From Monoplex corrugatus (Eukaryota; Mollusca; Gastropoda; Littorinimorpha; Ranellidae), in assembly GCA_030674185.1 (NCBI GenBank), contig CM060312.1, positions 51,710,807 to 51,774,806 on the forward strand: 64,000 nucleotides of DNA, given 5' to 3'. A program made the position numbers and the translations under genes. The notes under the pieces are model-generated. The model saw only the letters and a program-made list of their open reading frames with translations, searched no databases and was not told where the DNA came from. Below, one piece after another: positions 20,137-30,991 of this stretch (positions within the stretch are counted from its first letter, which is position 1; each line of letters opens with the position of its first letter).

Positions 20137-20264
20137 GTTATGCGCCTTTGCCATCCGACATGTCACCCCAGTACTCCAGTATTATCTATGGCATGATGCA
20201 GTCTGGCACGGTGGGAGGAGTGATGGTCACCGCTTGCGCCTCACAGACCGCAGGAAAAGCGAAG
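20137..20264 (+). CDS. SLC17-like transporter exon 6 (left copy)
   Basis: A 128-bp exon, phase 1 to 0: (G)YAPLPSDMSPQYSSIIYGMM then QSGTVGGVMVTACASQTAGK then AK. It aligns with the SLC17 block 'G......DiaP.ya..l.G..nt..t..G...p', keeping D, P, Y, S and G at the matching places. Acceptor TTTGCAG; donor AAG/GTGGGT. Against the right copy I count 13 replacements in 42 residues and only two purely synonymous codon changes. Confidence 0.75.
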
Positions 20265-20392
20265 GTGGGTTCTTACCTTGGGTGGAGGTTAAGGGTAAGT
20301 CTCCTTCTCCCCTTACCCCGCACACCACCCAGCTCTGCAGATCTCGCGCGAGAATTCATGACAGGGATTTCACTACTGCTGACAATACTAAG

Positions 20393-20606
20393 GTCTTTAC
20401 CATCTCACTCCCTAGGGTTATGGCCCCAGAGTTATGGCATTATGTAGGTAGGATCTCAGGACCTGGCCAGCTCGTGGGTTTATGTGCAGGCTTAAGGTTT
20501 GTGCCGTGATCATTCTGGATCTTCTCCGTCAAATGGCATCTGTGACGTTAGTGCATATGGAATTCATTCCGAGCGCGGGAGACATCTTGAGAAACTGAAC
20601 TGAAAT
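20393..20606 (+). mobile_element. SINE family S3 with target-site duplication
   Basis: Body GTTATGGCCCCAGAG... TTAGTGCATATGGAATTCAT ... GAGAAACTGAACTGAAAT. Flanked by TGACAATACTAAG (20,380-20,392) and TGACAACACTAAG (20,607-20,619), an imperfect 13-bp duplication. The right arm has the empty site, one copy only, at 39,547-39,559. Confidence 0.8.
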
Positions 20607-20619
20607 TGACAACACTAAG

Positions 20620-21005
20620 AGCTAGCCTAACTCTAACCTTAGCCCCTACTACTCAACAACTTGTTTGTCGACAGAAAAAAAACTGATCTAGAGGATTGGG
20701 GTTTGAGATAAGGCTAGGTTTGGACTGGATTTTGGAGTTTAGAGATTGTGCAAGAAGAAATTCATCGTACTCAAACAGTTCTGTAAGCGCTCCACCTAAC
20801 CTGCCAGTCATCGTCATCAAGCAGATTCATCGAGTCTGCTCAAAACCCCAGAGTCTGGCGAAATCTGGAAATAGGACCTATGAAACACTAAGCTAACGCC
20901 ACCAGAAGGATTGGAGCGTTAAGATGGGCAGCAAACAGGCCAGTTTGTATGTTGTAGGCTGGCACTGAACTCAAGATATCAGTTCTTGAATTCACAGGTC
21001 TGTAC
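20620..21005. other. Arm-shared intron sequence, no gene seen
   Basis: Matches 39,165-39,530 in reverse, with substitutions. No coding, RNA or repeat feature recognised. Confidence 0.5.
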
Positions 21006-21435
21006 ACAGTTATACGGTTGTGAGGCGTGGACAGTCAACACGCAAAGCCAGAACAAGATTGAGACAGCCGAAATGTGGCTTCTAAGAAGAATGTTGAGAG
21101 TTCCATGGACAGCAAAGAAAACAAACAAGGCAGTGTTGATGGAGGCAGACATAAGAAGATCATTGATTAGGAAGATTAGGAAAAGACAAGCAACATTTAC
21201 ATTGTAGGCCATTTTATGTGGAAAGGGGAATTAGATCACCTGGTCACAACAGGAAAGCTGGAGGGTATAGAGAACACCAGGCAGACCCATGGAGAAAATA
21301 TTGGACGGACTTACAGGGTGGCTGAGGACAGAGAGGGTGGAAGACTTGCTTGCGGTGACAAGAGATAGATACATATAAAGGGCCATGATCGCCAACGCCA
21401 TGCGGCAGGGCACATGATGATGATGATGGTGATGG
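21006..21435 (+). mobile_element. RTE-like LINE 3' end (shared by both arms)
   Basis: Opens at LYGCEAWTVNTQSQNKIETA, continues MLRVPWTAKKTNKAVLMEAD and ends at CACATGATGATGATGATGG with an expanded (GAT)n tail to 21,460. Coding is broken near 21,205 by an extra TACATTG. The right-arm counterpart is 38,690-39,160 (-). Confidence 0.85.
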
Positions 21436-21460
21436 TGATGATGATGATGATGATGATGAT

Positions 21461-22393
21461 ACACAGAGCCAGCCGGCACGAAAAGACCCTGTAGTAAAGC
21501 TGAGGATTGAACCCACGACATACGCATTGTCAGCAAGACGGTCAAACTGATTATGACAAGGTGTTGTATCCTTGGACAAAATTCAAGGGAAGACATGAAC
21601 AGTGCTTTCCCCTTACCTGAGACGCGTTACATACACGAAAGCCAAACAAGAAATGTTGCAACGAAGAAAGCAAAGCGGCGAGTACACACGAAGAAAAGGC
21701 AATGTGAAGAGCTAGAGTTTGCCTGAAGGACAGGCTAAGCCAGTGTTCTGAGCGTGTGTGTGTCGTCGACGAAGGCGTTCTGTTTTGTTTATATTTCATA
21801 TTATTGTCAGCGTCAAGCTCAGTCAAACTGTACAGGTTGTATTAACCCTCCTCCCCTGCTCCTGTCTCCACAGATTGTTTTTATTTCCCCCATGATGTAA
21901 CCAGCAGATTGTACTGTTATCCTCATTGACTACTTAGGTGTGTTATTTTCCCTAATTATTTACACGATGCCTTATTCCCCCATGACTTCACTTGATGCCA
22001 CAAGCAGAGGTTAAACACAGTCTAGCGTGGTTGCCAACATGATGTAAGACCAGAGTTGTGTTCTGGTTTGGCCACGATCACCTGACTCATCCCAGCTATA
22101 AATGGCTACCAGTCCCTCTTTAGGACCAGGGAAGGTAACACAGTAAAAGAGGAAAGATTGGCATCGGATTTTGCTCTGTGATATCTGAGCCAGTTTAAAA
22201 AAAAAGACCGTGAACCTTTTATATCAACTTCAGAATAGTAAAAATCTGCAGTTTCATTTAAAACCCATCAACAGTTATTTACGTGTATGGTTTCGTCCAT
22301 GATTTTTACAGGTGGCATATTTTCACTTACTGTCTTCAAGAATTTATTTTCTGCAATATGCACAAGTGTTTGTATAGTCCCATTTTTTTACAG
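21461..22393. other. Arm-shared intron sequence, no gene seen
   Basis: About 930 bp matching 37,781-38,688 in reverse. No convincing exon, RNA gene or named repeat found. Frames over it are short and not conserved between arms. Confidence 0.5.
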
Positions 22394-22660
22394 AGTCTGG
22401 AATCGTGGCAGACCATATACCTGATTGTGGCATCATTCACCTTGCATGTTGTGTCATCTTTAACATAATGGCGGACGCTAACACTACAGCCTTGGGCAGA
22501 AGGGAAGCAACTCAAAACAACATCAAATCAATGTGCAGACGATACCAACGTGGATTCAGAATTCGTGTGTGCTCGAACGTGATGTATCTCCACAATTCCA
22601 TGCTGCCGAATATCACGACAGAAAAGAGCTGTCTGAAGGGGAGAACGAGATCAGTTTGGA
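22394..22660 (+). pseudogene. SLC17-like transporter last exon (left copy), frameshifted
   Basis: The acceptor TTTTTTTACAG is followed by SLESWQTIYLI, matching the SLC17 'eWQ.vf.i.a' helix. The right copy reads CTGGTTGTTGGCATC where this one reads CTGATTGTGGCATC. The one-base loss gives a stop at 22,466-22,468 before the helix ends. An extra A near 22,480 (GCTAACACT versus GCTACACT) would restore the frame. The cytoplasmic tail region is further diverged. Either a real decay of this copy or sequencing indels. Confidence 0.7.
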
Positions 22661-22779
22661 CATAAAGTGACACAATACAAAATGTGTTAGGAGAGTAGTG
22701 AAGAAAACCAGTGCAGAAATGTAATGATTGGATGTGTTCGATAACATCTTACGACTTTTTCTTAGGATTGTGTTGCGTG

Positions 22780-22925
22780 CGTGCGTGCGTTCGTGTGTGT
22801 ATGTATGTGTGTGTGTGTTGTGTCGTGATACGTGCGTGCGTGCGTGCGTGTGTGTGTGTGTGTGTAAGAGTAGGAGAGAGAGTGTGTGTGTGTGTGTGTG
22901 CGTGTGTGCGTGTGTGTGTGTGTGA
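22780..22925. repeat. (TG/TGCG)n microsatellite
   Basis: TG and TGCG repeats after the last exon. The right arm has a much longer (CA)n at 37,208-37,410. Confidence 0.9.
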
Positions 22926-23859
22926 GTAATGAAATAGATTTCAGGTTATTTTTTGAAACTATGGTCTTAATTTTCGTAGTCTTGGAGTGTAACCTTGGTC
23001 ACTAGTATAGTGGTTGTCTTTCTTGTTTTTCACTTCCCCGTGGGGCTCTATCAGTATAAATAATATGCCCACCATCTGGAAATTCTGTGCTAGAAATTTC
23101 CTCTTTTCTGTCACTCTCTTTGTTTCTGCCTTGTTCCTTTGCTGTCTGTCATTTCTTCCTATCATTTTCTGCTTTGCTGATCCATTCACCTGTATGTGTG
23201 CGATAATATCTTACGTATTTTTTCTTAGGATAGATAATTAGGTACATGTATTAAGTACATTTTTGCTCTAGGAGGTGAGATATGCGGAAGCAATTTTAGG
23301 TAGTTTATGCCCGTTTTTGTATATGTTTTAGTGTCTTTAGGCATACTTAAATTTGTATTCAGATGTGTTTTTTAAATCCCCTGTGCGATAAATTGGACGG
23401 AGTGATCAACGCCGGGGCATGTCCTTAGATTACGTGCGCGAATGCATTGTACTCAATTTCCTTTTCTTTTTTTTTTCCTGTTGAAGTTTTGTATGTCTTG
23501 AAGCGGTTCTAGTCCTGATATGGACTCTTCGCAGTCAGCTAGGCTTTAAACAACAATAACACCTAACTTTGTTTTTTTTTTCACTTTATGAACCTCCTTG
23601 GCCTTGCAAGGTCTTGAGCTTTGAACTCAAATGTGGAAAATTTTCTGTCAGATAGAATGTTGAGATAGAAAAAGAATATGTGACAACGTACGTCTCACTA
23701 CAGGAATAAAAATTTCTGATTAAATTTTGACTGGGCAGAAATTCCGAAGTCTCAGTTTTATCAACTGATACGATGATTTTTTTCTTTGGATACAGAACTT
23801 TTTATGATGCAAGGTTGCGAACAAACAAAAAGTTGTTGTTTTGAGTAGAATAGACTAAT
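22926..23859. other. Arm-shared 3' flank, no gene seen
   Basis: Matches 36,327-37,205 in reverse up to 23,817, the inner edge of the arm. AT-rich, and no coding exon recognised. Confidence 0.5.
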
Positions 23860-25110
23860 TTATGTAGACATGTTGACATAGACTAATTTTGTAGACAGTG
23901 ATGACTAAATTAGAACTGAATACTAATGTGTAGACATGTTGACATAGACTAATCAATGTAGACACTGTTGACATAGACTAATTACATGTAGACCAATGTA
24001 GACATAGGACTAACTATAATGTAGACATGTTGACATAGACTAATTCAATGTAGACACTGTTGACATAGACTAATTAATGTAGACATGTTGACATAGACTA
24101 ATCAATGTAGACACTGTGTTGACATAGACTAATTAATGTAGACACTGTTGACATAGACTAATCAATGTAGACACTGTTGACATAGACTAATCAATGTAGA
24201 CAATGTTGACACAGACTAATTGATGTAGACAGTGTTGACATAGACTAATGATGTAGACACTGTTGACATAGACTAATGATGTAGACAGTGTTGACATAGA
24301 CTAATCAATGTAGAATGTGACATAGATAATGAATGTAGACAGTGTTGACATAGACTAATCAATGTAGACATGTTGACATAGATAATCAATTAACAGTGTT
24401 GACATAGATAATAATTAGACAGTGTTGACATAGATAATAATGTAGACAGTGTTGACATAGACAATTATGTGACAGTGTTGACATAGACTATTTGTAGATG
24501 TTGACATAGACTAATGTATGTGTAGACAGTGTTGACATAGACTAACTGATGTAGACAGTGTTGACATAGATAATTAATGTAGACACTGTTGACATAGATA
24601 ATGATGTAGACAGTGTTGACATAGACTAACTGATGTAGCAGTGTTGACATAAACTAATTAATGTAGACAGTGTGACATAGACTAACTGATGTAGACAGTG
24701 TTGACATAGACTAATTAATGTAGACAGTGTTGACATAGACTAATCAATGTAGACAGTGTTGACATAGACTAATTGATGTAGACAGTGTTGACATAGACTA
24801 ATTAATGTAGATAGTGTTGACATAGACTAATTGATGTAGACAATGTTGACATAGACTAATCAATGTGGACACTGTTGATATAGACTCATTAATGTGGACA
24901 CTGTTGACATAGACTCGTTAATATAGACACTGTTGACATAGACTCACTAATGTAGACACTGTTGACATAGACTAATCAATGTAGACAATGTTGACATAGA
25001 CTAATTAATATAGACACTGTTGACATAGACTCATTAATATAGACACTGTTGACATAGACTCATTAATGTAGACACTGTTGACATAGACTCAATGTAGACA
25101 GTGTTGGCAT
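23860..25110. repeat. 29-bp minisatellite at the left edge of the spacer
   Basis: About 40 degenerate copies of a unit like GACATAGACTAATCAATGTA followed by GACACTGTT. Variants lose 1-3 bases (27-29 bp) and swap ACTG with AGTG. It starts about 40 bp after the inner end of the left arm and has no copy in the right arm. Confidence 0.95.
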
Positions 25111-25289
25111 TGTTGGCGTGTGATGCAGTTGCAAGCAAGGGATAAAGAAAGGATGGGATATGCTTGTGGCAAGATACGGCCATTTCAAGCGAAATAGTTA
25201 TGTAAAATATACAAATAAATAAATAATAATAAATGATAAATGATATATAAATACAATGTATATAATATATATATAGTATGTATATACAT

Positions 25290-25329
25290 ATGTGTGTGTG
25301 TGTATATATGTGTTAGTGAGTGTGTATCT

Positions 25330-25402
<73 letters not shown>
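25290..25402. repeat. (TG)n microsatellite
   Basis: TG run with flanking TATA-rich sequence at 25,240-25,300. Confidence 0.95.
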
Positions 25403-25406
<4 letters not shown>

Positions 25407-25559
25407 ATGTGTTTATGTCTATATACATAATTGCAGTGCATATAAATATTCCTAAAAAGAAAGTGATGTGAACAAGTATACTTAATGATAGAAGCTTCCT
25501 TGCACAACAATGATTGTCGTTTGTATTCATTTTCCAGTAATGAGTACAAACAAAGAGAT

Positions 25560-25910
25560 GGATACCAGAGAAACACGAAATTAAAACTTGAACGTGTATT
25601 TAATACAACCAGACGAAGTAGGCGAACGTTTCGGCCACTGGCCTTTGTCAAACATAAACGTAAAATCACAAAACAACAAACAACAAGTACAAAAATGTTT
25701 TTTTTATTCTAGTCCTTTTCTTCCACTGGACGAAGCAGCAGAGAAGTTTTAGACTTTTGCTCCTAATTTTTGTATTTGTTGTTTGTTCTTTTGTGATCTT
25801 ACGTTGACACTTTGACAAATGCCAGTGGGCCGAAAATTTGTGCCCGTCTTGTCTGTTTGTATCAAATACGCGTTCGGAATCTATTTTCGTGTTTTTTTCT
25901 GGTTCCTGTT
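25560..25910. mobile_element. Inverted pair of Penelope-like terminal sequences
   Basis: 25,560-25,700 and 25,755-25,910 are inverted copies of one sequence, separated by about 55 bp. Each holds GTATTTAATACAACCAGAC or its variant and a GGCC/GGCC hairpin followed by GAAA (GACAAAGGCCAGTGGCCGAA on the minus strand near 25,630-25,650). A third copy is at 54,470-54,660. Such sequences resemble termini of Penelope-like elements, whose ends often carry hammerhead ribozymes. The core here departs from consensus. Assignment by resemblance only. Confidence 0.45.
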
Positions 25911-25929
25911 TGCTTGAACGCGGAGAAGA

Positions 25930-26280
25930 GAGGCAGAATGGTTGAGACGTTCGCCTGCCAATAACTAAACTCAAGGTTCCGGGGTTCGCTCCCAGTAGAG
26001 GCCTCGACTTTTCTCCTTAGTTTGACCGGACAATCGAACTGAACGTCTAGTCCTACGGAAGGGGACCAAATACGAGTCGGACCTCATGTGCCTTCTAGCT
26101 GCACACGCTAAAGATCCCACGGCAGTTGAAAATCGTGAAGAGCAGGACAATGCCAGGCTGCCTTGGTATAAAACATTAGAGAGATAGGTTGATTTCCCAG
26201 GTCCCATCCCTTGAAGACCATTTAGCCTTCTTGCCTTTCTGAAGTCTTGTTTAAAAAATATGAATATGAACATGAATTTG
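25930..26280 (+). mobile_element. tRNA-derived SINE, family S1, full-length
   Basis: AGAGGCAGAATGGTTGAGAC (box A-like), GGTTCCGGGGTTCGCTCCC (box B-like), body TCCTACGGAAGGGGACC and CTAAAGATCCCACGGCAGTT. It ends in a short ATATGAATATGAACATGA tail. Confidence 0.75.
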
Positions 26281-26284
26281 AAAC

Positions 26285-26562
26285 GAGGGAGAGGGAATGG
26301 GCGGCGCCCTTGTAGTGCTGGCCCCGGGAAAAGTTGAGGTCTCTACCACCTCACTCCCCTACTACCCCAGGGTTATGGAACTATCTAGCTAAGACCTCAG
26401 TACCTGGCCAGCTCATGGCTCAAGGCTTGTGCCGTGATCATTCTGGATCTTCTCCATCACATGGCACATGTGACGTAAGTGCATGTGGAATTCATTCCGA
26501 GCGCCGAGACGTCATTTCGAGAAGATATGAAAGTGAAACTGAAACTGAACGCGGCGGTCGTA
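26285..26562 (+). mobile_element. SINE family S3
   Basis: GGGCGGCGCCCTTGTAGTGC, then CACTCCCCTACTACCCCAGG, CCTGGCCAGCTCATGGC, AGTGCATGTGGAATTCATTC and a tail with GAAACTGAAACTGAA. Same family as 20,393-20,606. Confidence 0.6.
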
Positions 26563-26810
26563 CTTGTTAATGATATGGGTGTTTTGTCTTACATAAATAG
26601 TTCTCGTACAGCGTGATTCCCCAAACTTGAACTCACTGTACATCACACATGATCAGACTCTTCCAAGTACAGCATAAAAAACTCAAGCTGTTGGGCAAGC
26701 TGACCACATTCCATAGTAGTGTTGAACAATATCATCTTTGGCGAACGTGCGTGCTGGGTGTCTTCATGTCTCTGTAAGCCAGCCACTAACGTCATTGGCA
26801 GGATCTTTAA

Positions 26811-26995
26811 CCCTTTGACTCCCGCACCCTATCCATCCACTGCAAAAACTTAATCCTTTGATTTTCTCACCCCATCCACCAGCTTCCTGCAGGAAGCTGG
26901 TGGATAGGGTGAGAGAATCAAAGGGCTTAGGTTTTGCTTTGCTGGCATGGTTGATGATGCAGGATGCTGACAGACAGGGTGCGGGAGTCAAAGGG
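26811..26995. mobile_element. piggyBac-type MITE, reference copy
   Basis: A 185-bp palindromic element with 20-bp perfect terminal inverted repeats CCCTTTGACTCCCGCACCCT. It is flanked by TTAA on both sides (26,807-26,810 and 26,996-26,999) and has an inner palindrome CACCAGCTTCCTGCAGGAAG. TTAA targets and CCC-starting termini are typical of piggyBac-type transposons. No transposase coding. Copies at 14,694-14,873 and 43,571-43,758. Confidence 0.8.
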
Positions 26996-27175
26996 TTAAC
27001 GTGGTATATTTGATATTTTGCATGTCTCTACACAAGACACGGGCGCTTGGCACTGGTGGGTCTGCACACATGCTGACCGACGATATATCGGAAAAAAATC
27101 ACAACTCTTTACCCACGCATGAAAATAGTGATACACTTCAACGATGTTTGAAAACACTTTCTCGGCACTAACAGA

Positions 27176-27178
27176 CAC

Positions 27179-27256
<78 letters not shown>

Positions 27257-27435
27257 ACACACACACCACACACAGCACGCGCGCGCGCCGCACACACAGA
27301 GGAGAGAGAAAGAGAGAGAGAGAGAGAGGGAGGGAGAGAGAGAGAGACAGAGAGAGAGAGAGGCAGGCACACAGGCAGGCAGGCAGGCAGGCAGGCAGAC
27401 ACACACACACAGACATACACACAGATAGACAGAAA
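27176..27435. repeat. Compound (CA)n, (GA)n, (CAGG)n microsatellite
   Basis: CA run to 27,285, GA-rich 27,300-27,362, then GGCA repeats and a further CA stretch. Confidence 0.95.
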
Positions 27436-27653
27436 GAGTCGTAGTTAACAGAGGTGATACGGTAGACCAAAATTCCATAACACTCTTTCTTCTTTTCAAA
27501 CACTTGTACCTGCTATACACGATCACCTATAAATCAATCGATCTTCCAGCATTCAATACGCAGATTTATTGACGTGTAGCTTACCGGAGAACCATTACTA
27601 GGTAAATCCTCTCCTCGTACCTCTCACTTGCGTGTACCAGAAATTCGTGAAAC

Positions 27654-27713
27654 ATGGAACAAGGCCACTATTTCAGCACTCTGTGCTCTCTGTTCTTACT
27701 CTGGTTTGTTGGT
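27654..27713 (+). CDS. Candidate first exon with signal-peptide-like start
   Basis: ATG at 27,654 opens MEQGHYFSTLCSLFLLWFVG, a short polar start followed by a hydrophobic core, and the next bases are GTAAGTATATG, a strong splice-donor consensus. No downstream exon was found before the LINE that starts about 30 bp later, so this may be chance. Not present in either arm. Confidence 0.2.
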
Positions 27714-27895
27714 AAGTATATGACTGTTGCACTCTACCTGGTAGGGTGGACGGGCATCACTGGTCCTCGTCCATCCTCTAAATCTCTCACGTGCTGGCTC
27801 CAAGCGCCACACCCCGGGACCTCGCCTCAGCAGGCGTGCCAAACCATGTGAGGGGGTGATGTTAACACTGCATCACTGGGCGAATAACCTCCACG

Positions 27896-29060
27896 ATGCA
27901 GGTTACCAAGGCGGACGAAGTTCCGCAAGGAACTCAACGGCTATGTGTTCAAGACCAAGGCGAACCATCTAGATGGAGGACGTCGGCTTGGTCTGGCATG
28001 GAGAGGGATGGGCTCCGCCATGCGACATTGCCCAAGACACACTTAATGAAGATTACAACCGCAACTCAATCTATACCGGCCCGGTCGTCGCCCGGAACAA
28101 GGACCGCGCCTTCCGTCGCTGGCCATCAGGGCGGAGGTGAAAAGTATGTGACTGATGGACCAAAATCCCTACGTACAAGAAAAAATGTTACTATCGGCAC
28201 CTGGAATGTGAGATCGCTGAGAGCAGCAGGAAAAGTTGCAGAACTAAACTATGAAATGAAGAGATACCGATGGAACGTCCTTGGGCTCTGTGAGGTACGA
28301 TGGAAAAACCTCGGAGAAACGTCTACCCCAGAAGGCCACAAACTCTACTTCAGTGGCAGTGAAGACAAACATGAACATGGAGTTGGATTCCTCATTCACA
28401 AAGACACTGTGAATGCCATCATGGGATGCCGACCAGTCTCTAGCAGACTCATTACTATTCGGCTTAAGGCTTCACCTTTTAACATCACCGTCATCCAAGC
28501 TTATGCCCCAACAACTGACTATGATGACGAGGCTGTCGAAGATTTCTATGATCAACTGCAGGAAATCGTAGATCAGACGCCAAAGAAAGACATCATTATA
28601 GTGCAGGGCGACTGGAATGCGAAGATTGGAGAGGATGAACACAATAACTGGAAAGGGATATGTGGCCAATACTGCAACCCTGAGACCAACGAAAGAGGTT
28701 TGAGGCTCCTAGAATTCGCCAGTTACAACGACCTGAGGTGGTGAACACGTTCGGTCCACACAAACCATCTAGACGCTGGACATGGCACAGCCCAGGAGAA
28801 AAATACCACAGTCAGATCGACTACATCATGGTTAAAAGACGCTTCCAGTCAAGTGTTAACATCGCAAAGACCAGGAGCTTTCCAGGAGCCGACATTGGAA
28901 GCGATCATGAGCTTGTAATGATGACCTTCAAACTCCGCCTCCAGAGGATGAAGAAACAGGGCAACATAAGAATTAAGTTCAATCTTGAGAAGCTCAAAGA
29001 CCCCAACATAGTTGAAAACTTCCAAGCAACGATAGGAGGGAAGTTTGCTCCTCTCCTCGT
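27896..29060 (+). pseudogene. LINE apurinic-type endonuclease domain
   Basis: GTWNVRSLRAAGKVAEL (28,196), CEVRWKNLGE, GVGFLIHKD, VIQAYAPTTDY and IVQGDWNAKIGEDE follow the exonuclease-phosphatase order, then QIDYIMVKR and GADIGSDHELVM with the catalytic SDH at about 28,902. A frameshift at 28,738 (NDLRW then stop) separates the last motifs from the rest. The domain nicks target DNA to start reverse transcription. Confidence 0.85.
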
Positions 29061-29527
29061 CCTTGACAATGTGGGACACCGAAGTAGACACTCTGATCAA
29101 CAACTTCAACACTGCCGTGACCGAAGCAGCCAACGACATCCTTGGAAAACACGACCAACAAAGATGCCCTGGGTCACGGAAGAAGTACTAAAGCTGAGCG
29201 ACAAACGCAGAGAACTAAAGCAAAAGAAGAGTACGGATGAAGGGCTAAACTATACAGAAAAGCCAACCAACAAGTTAAAGAAGGCATGAGGAAAGCAAAG
29301 GAAACATGGATTGAAGAACAATGCCAAGATATCGAAGCAAACCTGCAGAAAAATAACAGCAAAAAAGCCTACCAGCTTGTGAAAGACTAGTAAGCTCAAA
29401 ACAAGGCAGAACCACTACCATACAGAACAAAGCAGGGAAATGTCTCACAGAAGATCAAGAGATTCTGCAGAGGTGGACAGAGTACTGCTCCGAATTATAC
29501 ACACACACAACAACAGGAGATCCCAAG

Positions 29528-30991
29528 GTGCTAGACGTTCCTCCACCAACCAACAACGACAGCTACCCCATCGTGCGAGAAGAAGTTGAAGCTGCAGTAA
29601 AATCATTGAAGAAAGGCAAGTCGGCAGGAATGGACAACATTCCCTCAGAACTGGTCCAGGCAGGAGGAGAGGCCATGATAGATATGTTACTCATCATCTG
29701 CAATAAGATCTGGCGGACACGTGAGTGGCCAACACCTTGGACCCAGTCCCTGATCATCACTCTCCCGAAGAAAGGCAACCTACAACTATGCCAAAACTAC
29801 CGTACCATCAGCCTGATCAGCCATCCAAGTAAGGTCATGCTAAAAATCCTTCTGAGTAGACTGAAGCCACAAGCTGAGGAGATAATAAAAGAACAGCAGG
29901 CAGGTTTCAGACCAGGAAGAAGTACCACAGAGCAAATTTTCAACCTCAGATTGCTCTGTGAGAAATACCTGCAACACCAGCAAGGCCTTTACCACGTCTT
30001 CGTGGACTTCAAGAAGGCATTCGACAGAGTTTGGCACGCAGCCTTGTGGGCAATCATGAGGCTGTACAACATCAATGCCAACCTGATCAGAATCATAGAA
30101 TGCCTCTACGAAAAGGCGACCAGTGCAGTCTACCATGACATCAACATAGGAGAATGGTTCCGAACCACAGTTGGAGTACGCCAAGGATGCCTGCTCTCCC
30201 CCACTCTCTTTAACATCTTCTTAGAGAGAATAATGGCTGACGCACTTGAAGACCACGAGGGAACAGTCAGCATCGGAGGTATAACAATCACAAACTTGCG
30301 TTTTGCCGACGACATTGACGGACTAGCTGGGCAAGAGCAAGAGCTAGTCAGCTTGATAAAACATCTTGATGAGGCCTCCACAGCATATGGCATGCAGATC
30401 AGTGCAGAGAAAACCCAGTTGATGACAAATAATACCAATGGCATCAGCACTGACATTACCATAGACAACAAGAAACTTGAGACCGTCCATAGATTTAAAT
30501 ATCTGGGAGCTATAGTATCAGATGAAGGATCAAAGCCCGAAGTACTTTCCAGGATTGCCCAGACTACAGCTGCAATGACCAAGCTAAAAGTCATCTGGAA
30601 CGACAAGAATATCGCAATCGGCTCCAAGATCAGACTGATGCGTTCCCTGATCATGTCAATATTTTTGTATGCATGCGAAACATGGACCATAACAGCAGAC
30701 ATTGAAAGAAGGATACAGGCAATGGAGATGAGATGCTTCCGCAAACTCCTTGGTATCTCGTACAAAGATCATATAACCAATAAGGAAGTGAAAACCCGAA
30801 TCGAAAACGCCATCGGGCCGTATGAAGACCTCCTGACCTCAGTGAAAAGACGCAAACTGAGGTGGTACGGGCACGTCACACGATCATCTGGACTGGCCAA
30901 GACCGTCTTGCAGGGAACAGTTCAGGGAGGGAGACGAAGAGGCAGACAGAAAAAGATGGGAAGACAATATCAGAGAGTGGACTGGCCTTGA
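29528..30991 (+). pseudogene. LINE reverse transcriptase, 487-residue open frame
   Basis: RT palm motifs in order: GKSAGMDNIPSELVQAGG, LPKKGNLQLCQNYRTISLIS, QAGFRPGRSTTEQIF, HVFVDFKKAFDRVWH (catalytic D), VGVRQGCLLSPTLFNIFLER, LRFADDIDGLAG (FADD in place of YADD) and FKYLGAIVSD, ending RWYGHV. A late frameshift near 30,960 puts the last residues in another frame. It is linked to the upstream endonuclease only through a stretch with further frame breaks (29,290-29,527). Confidence 0.85.

Larger units (their letters stand above)
2243..23817 (+). repeat. Left arm of a giant imperfect inverted repeat
   Basis: Block after block of this arm reappears in reverse complement and reverse order in 36,327-63,384. 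The outer edge is at GTAAAACAAAAGACG (left about 2,243; right about 63,384). The inner edge is at ACTTTTTATGATGCAAGGTTG (left to 23,817; right from 36,327). Shared content includes seven exons, SINE and LINE copies, a MITE and homologous microsatellites of different length. Left-only insertions lie at about 2,690-3,365, 4,750-6,310, 15,550-19,857 and 20,393-20,606. Edges are approximate because they were placed by eye. Confidence 0.9.

Noticed and set aside
20009..20509. 166-residue frame overlapping exon 6
   Set aside because: It reads exon 6 in the wrong frame and runs through intron and SINE sequence; it is not kept in the right arm.
23860..25110. 29-bp units considered as CRISPR repeats because of their length
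   Set aside because: The units are contiguous and degenerate, with no spacers between them.
29563..30765. Minus-strand frames of up to 211 residues opposite the LINE RT
   Set aside because: Antisense shadows of the RT coding sequence; no domain of their own.
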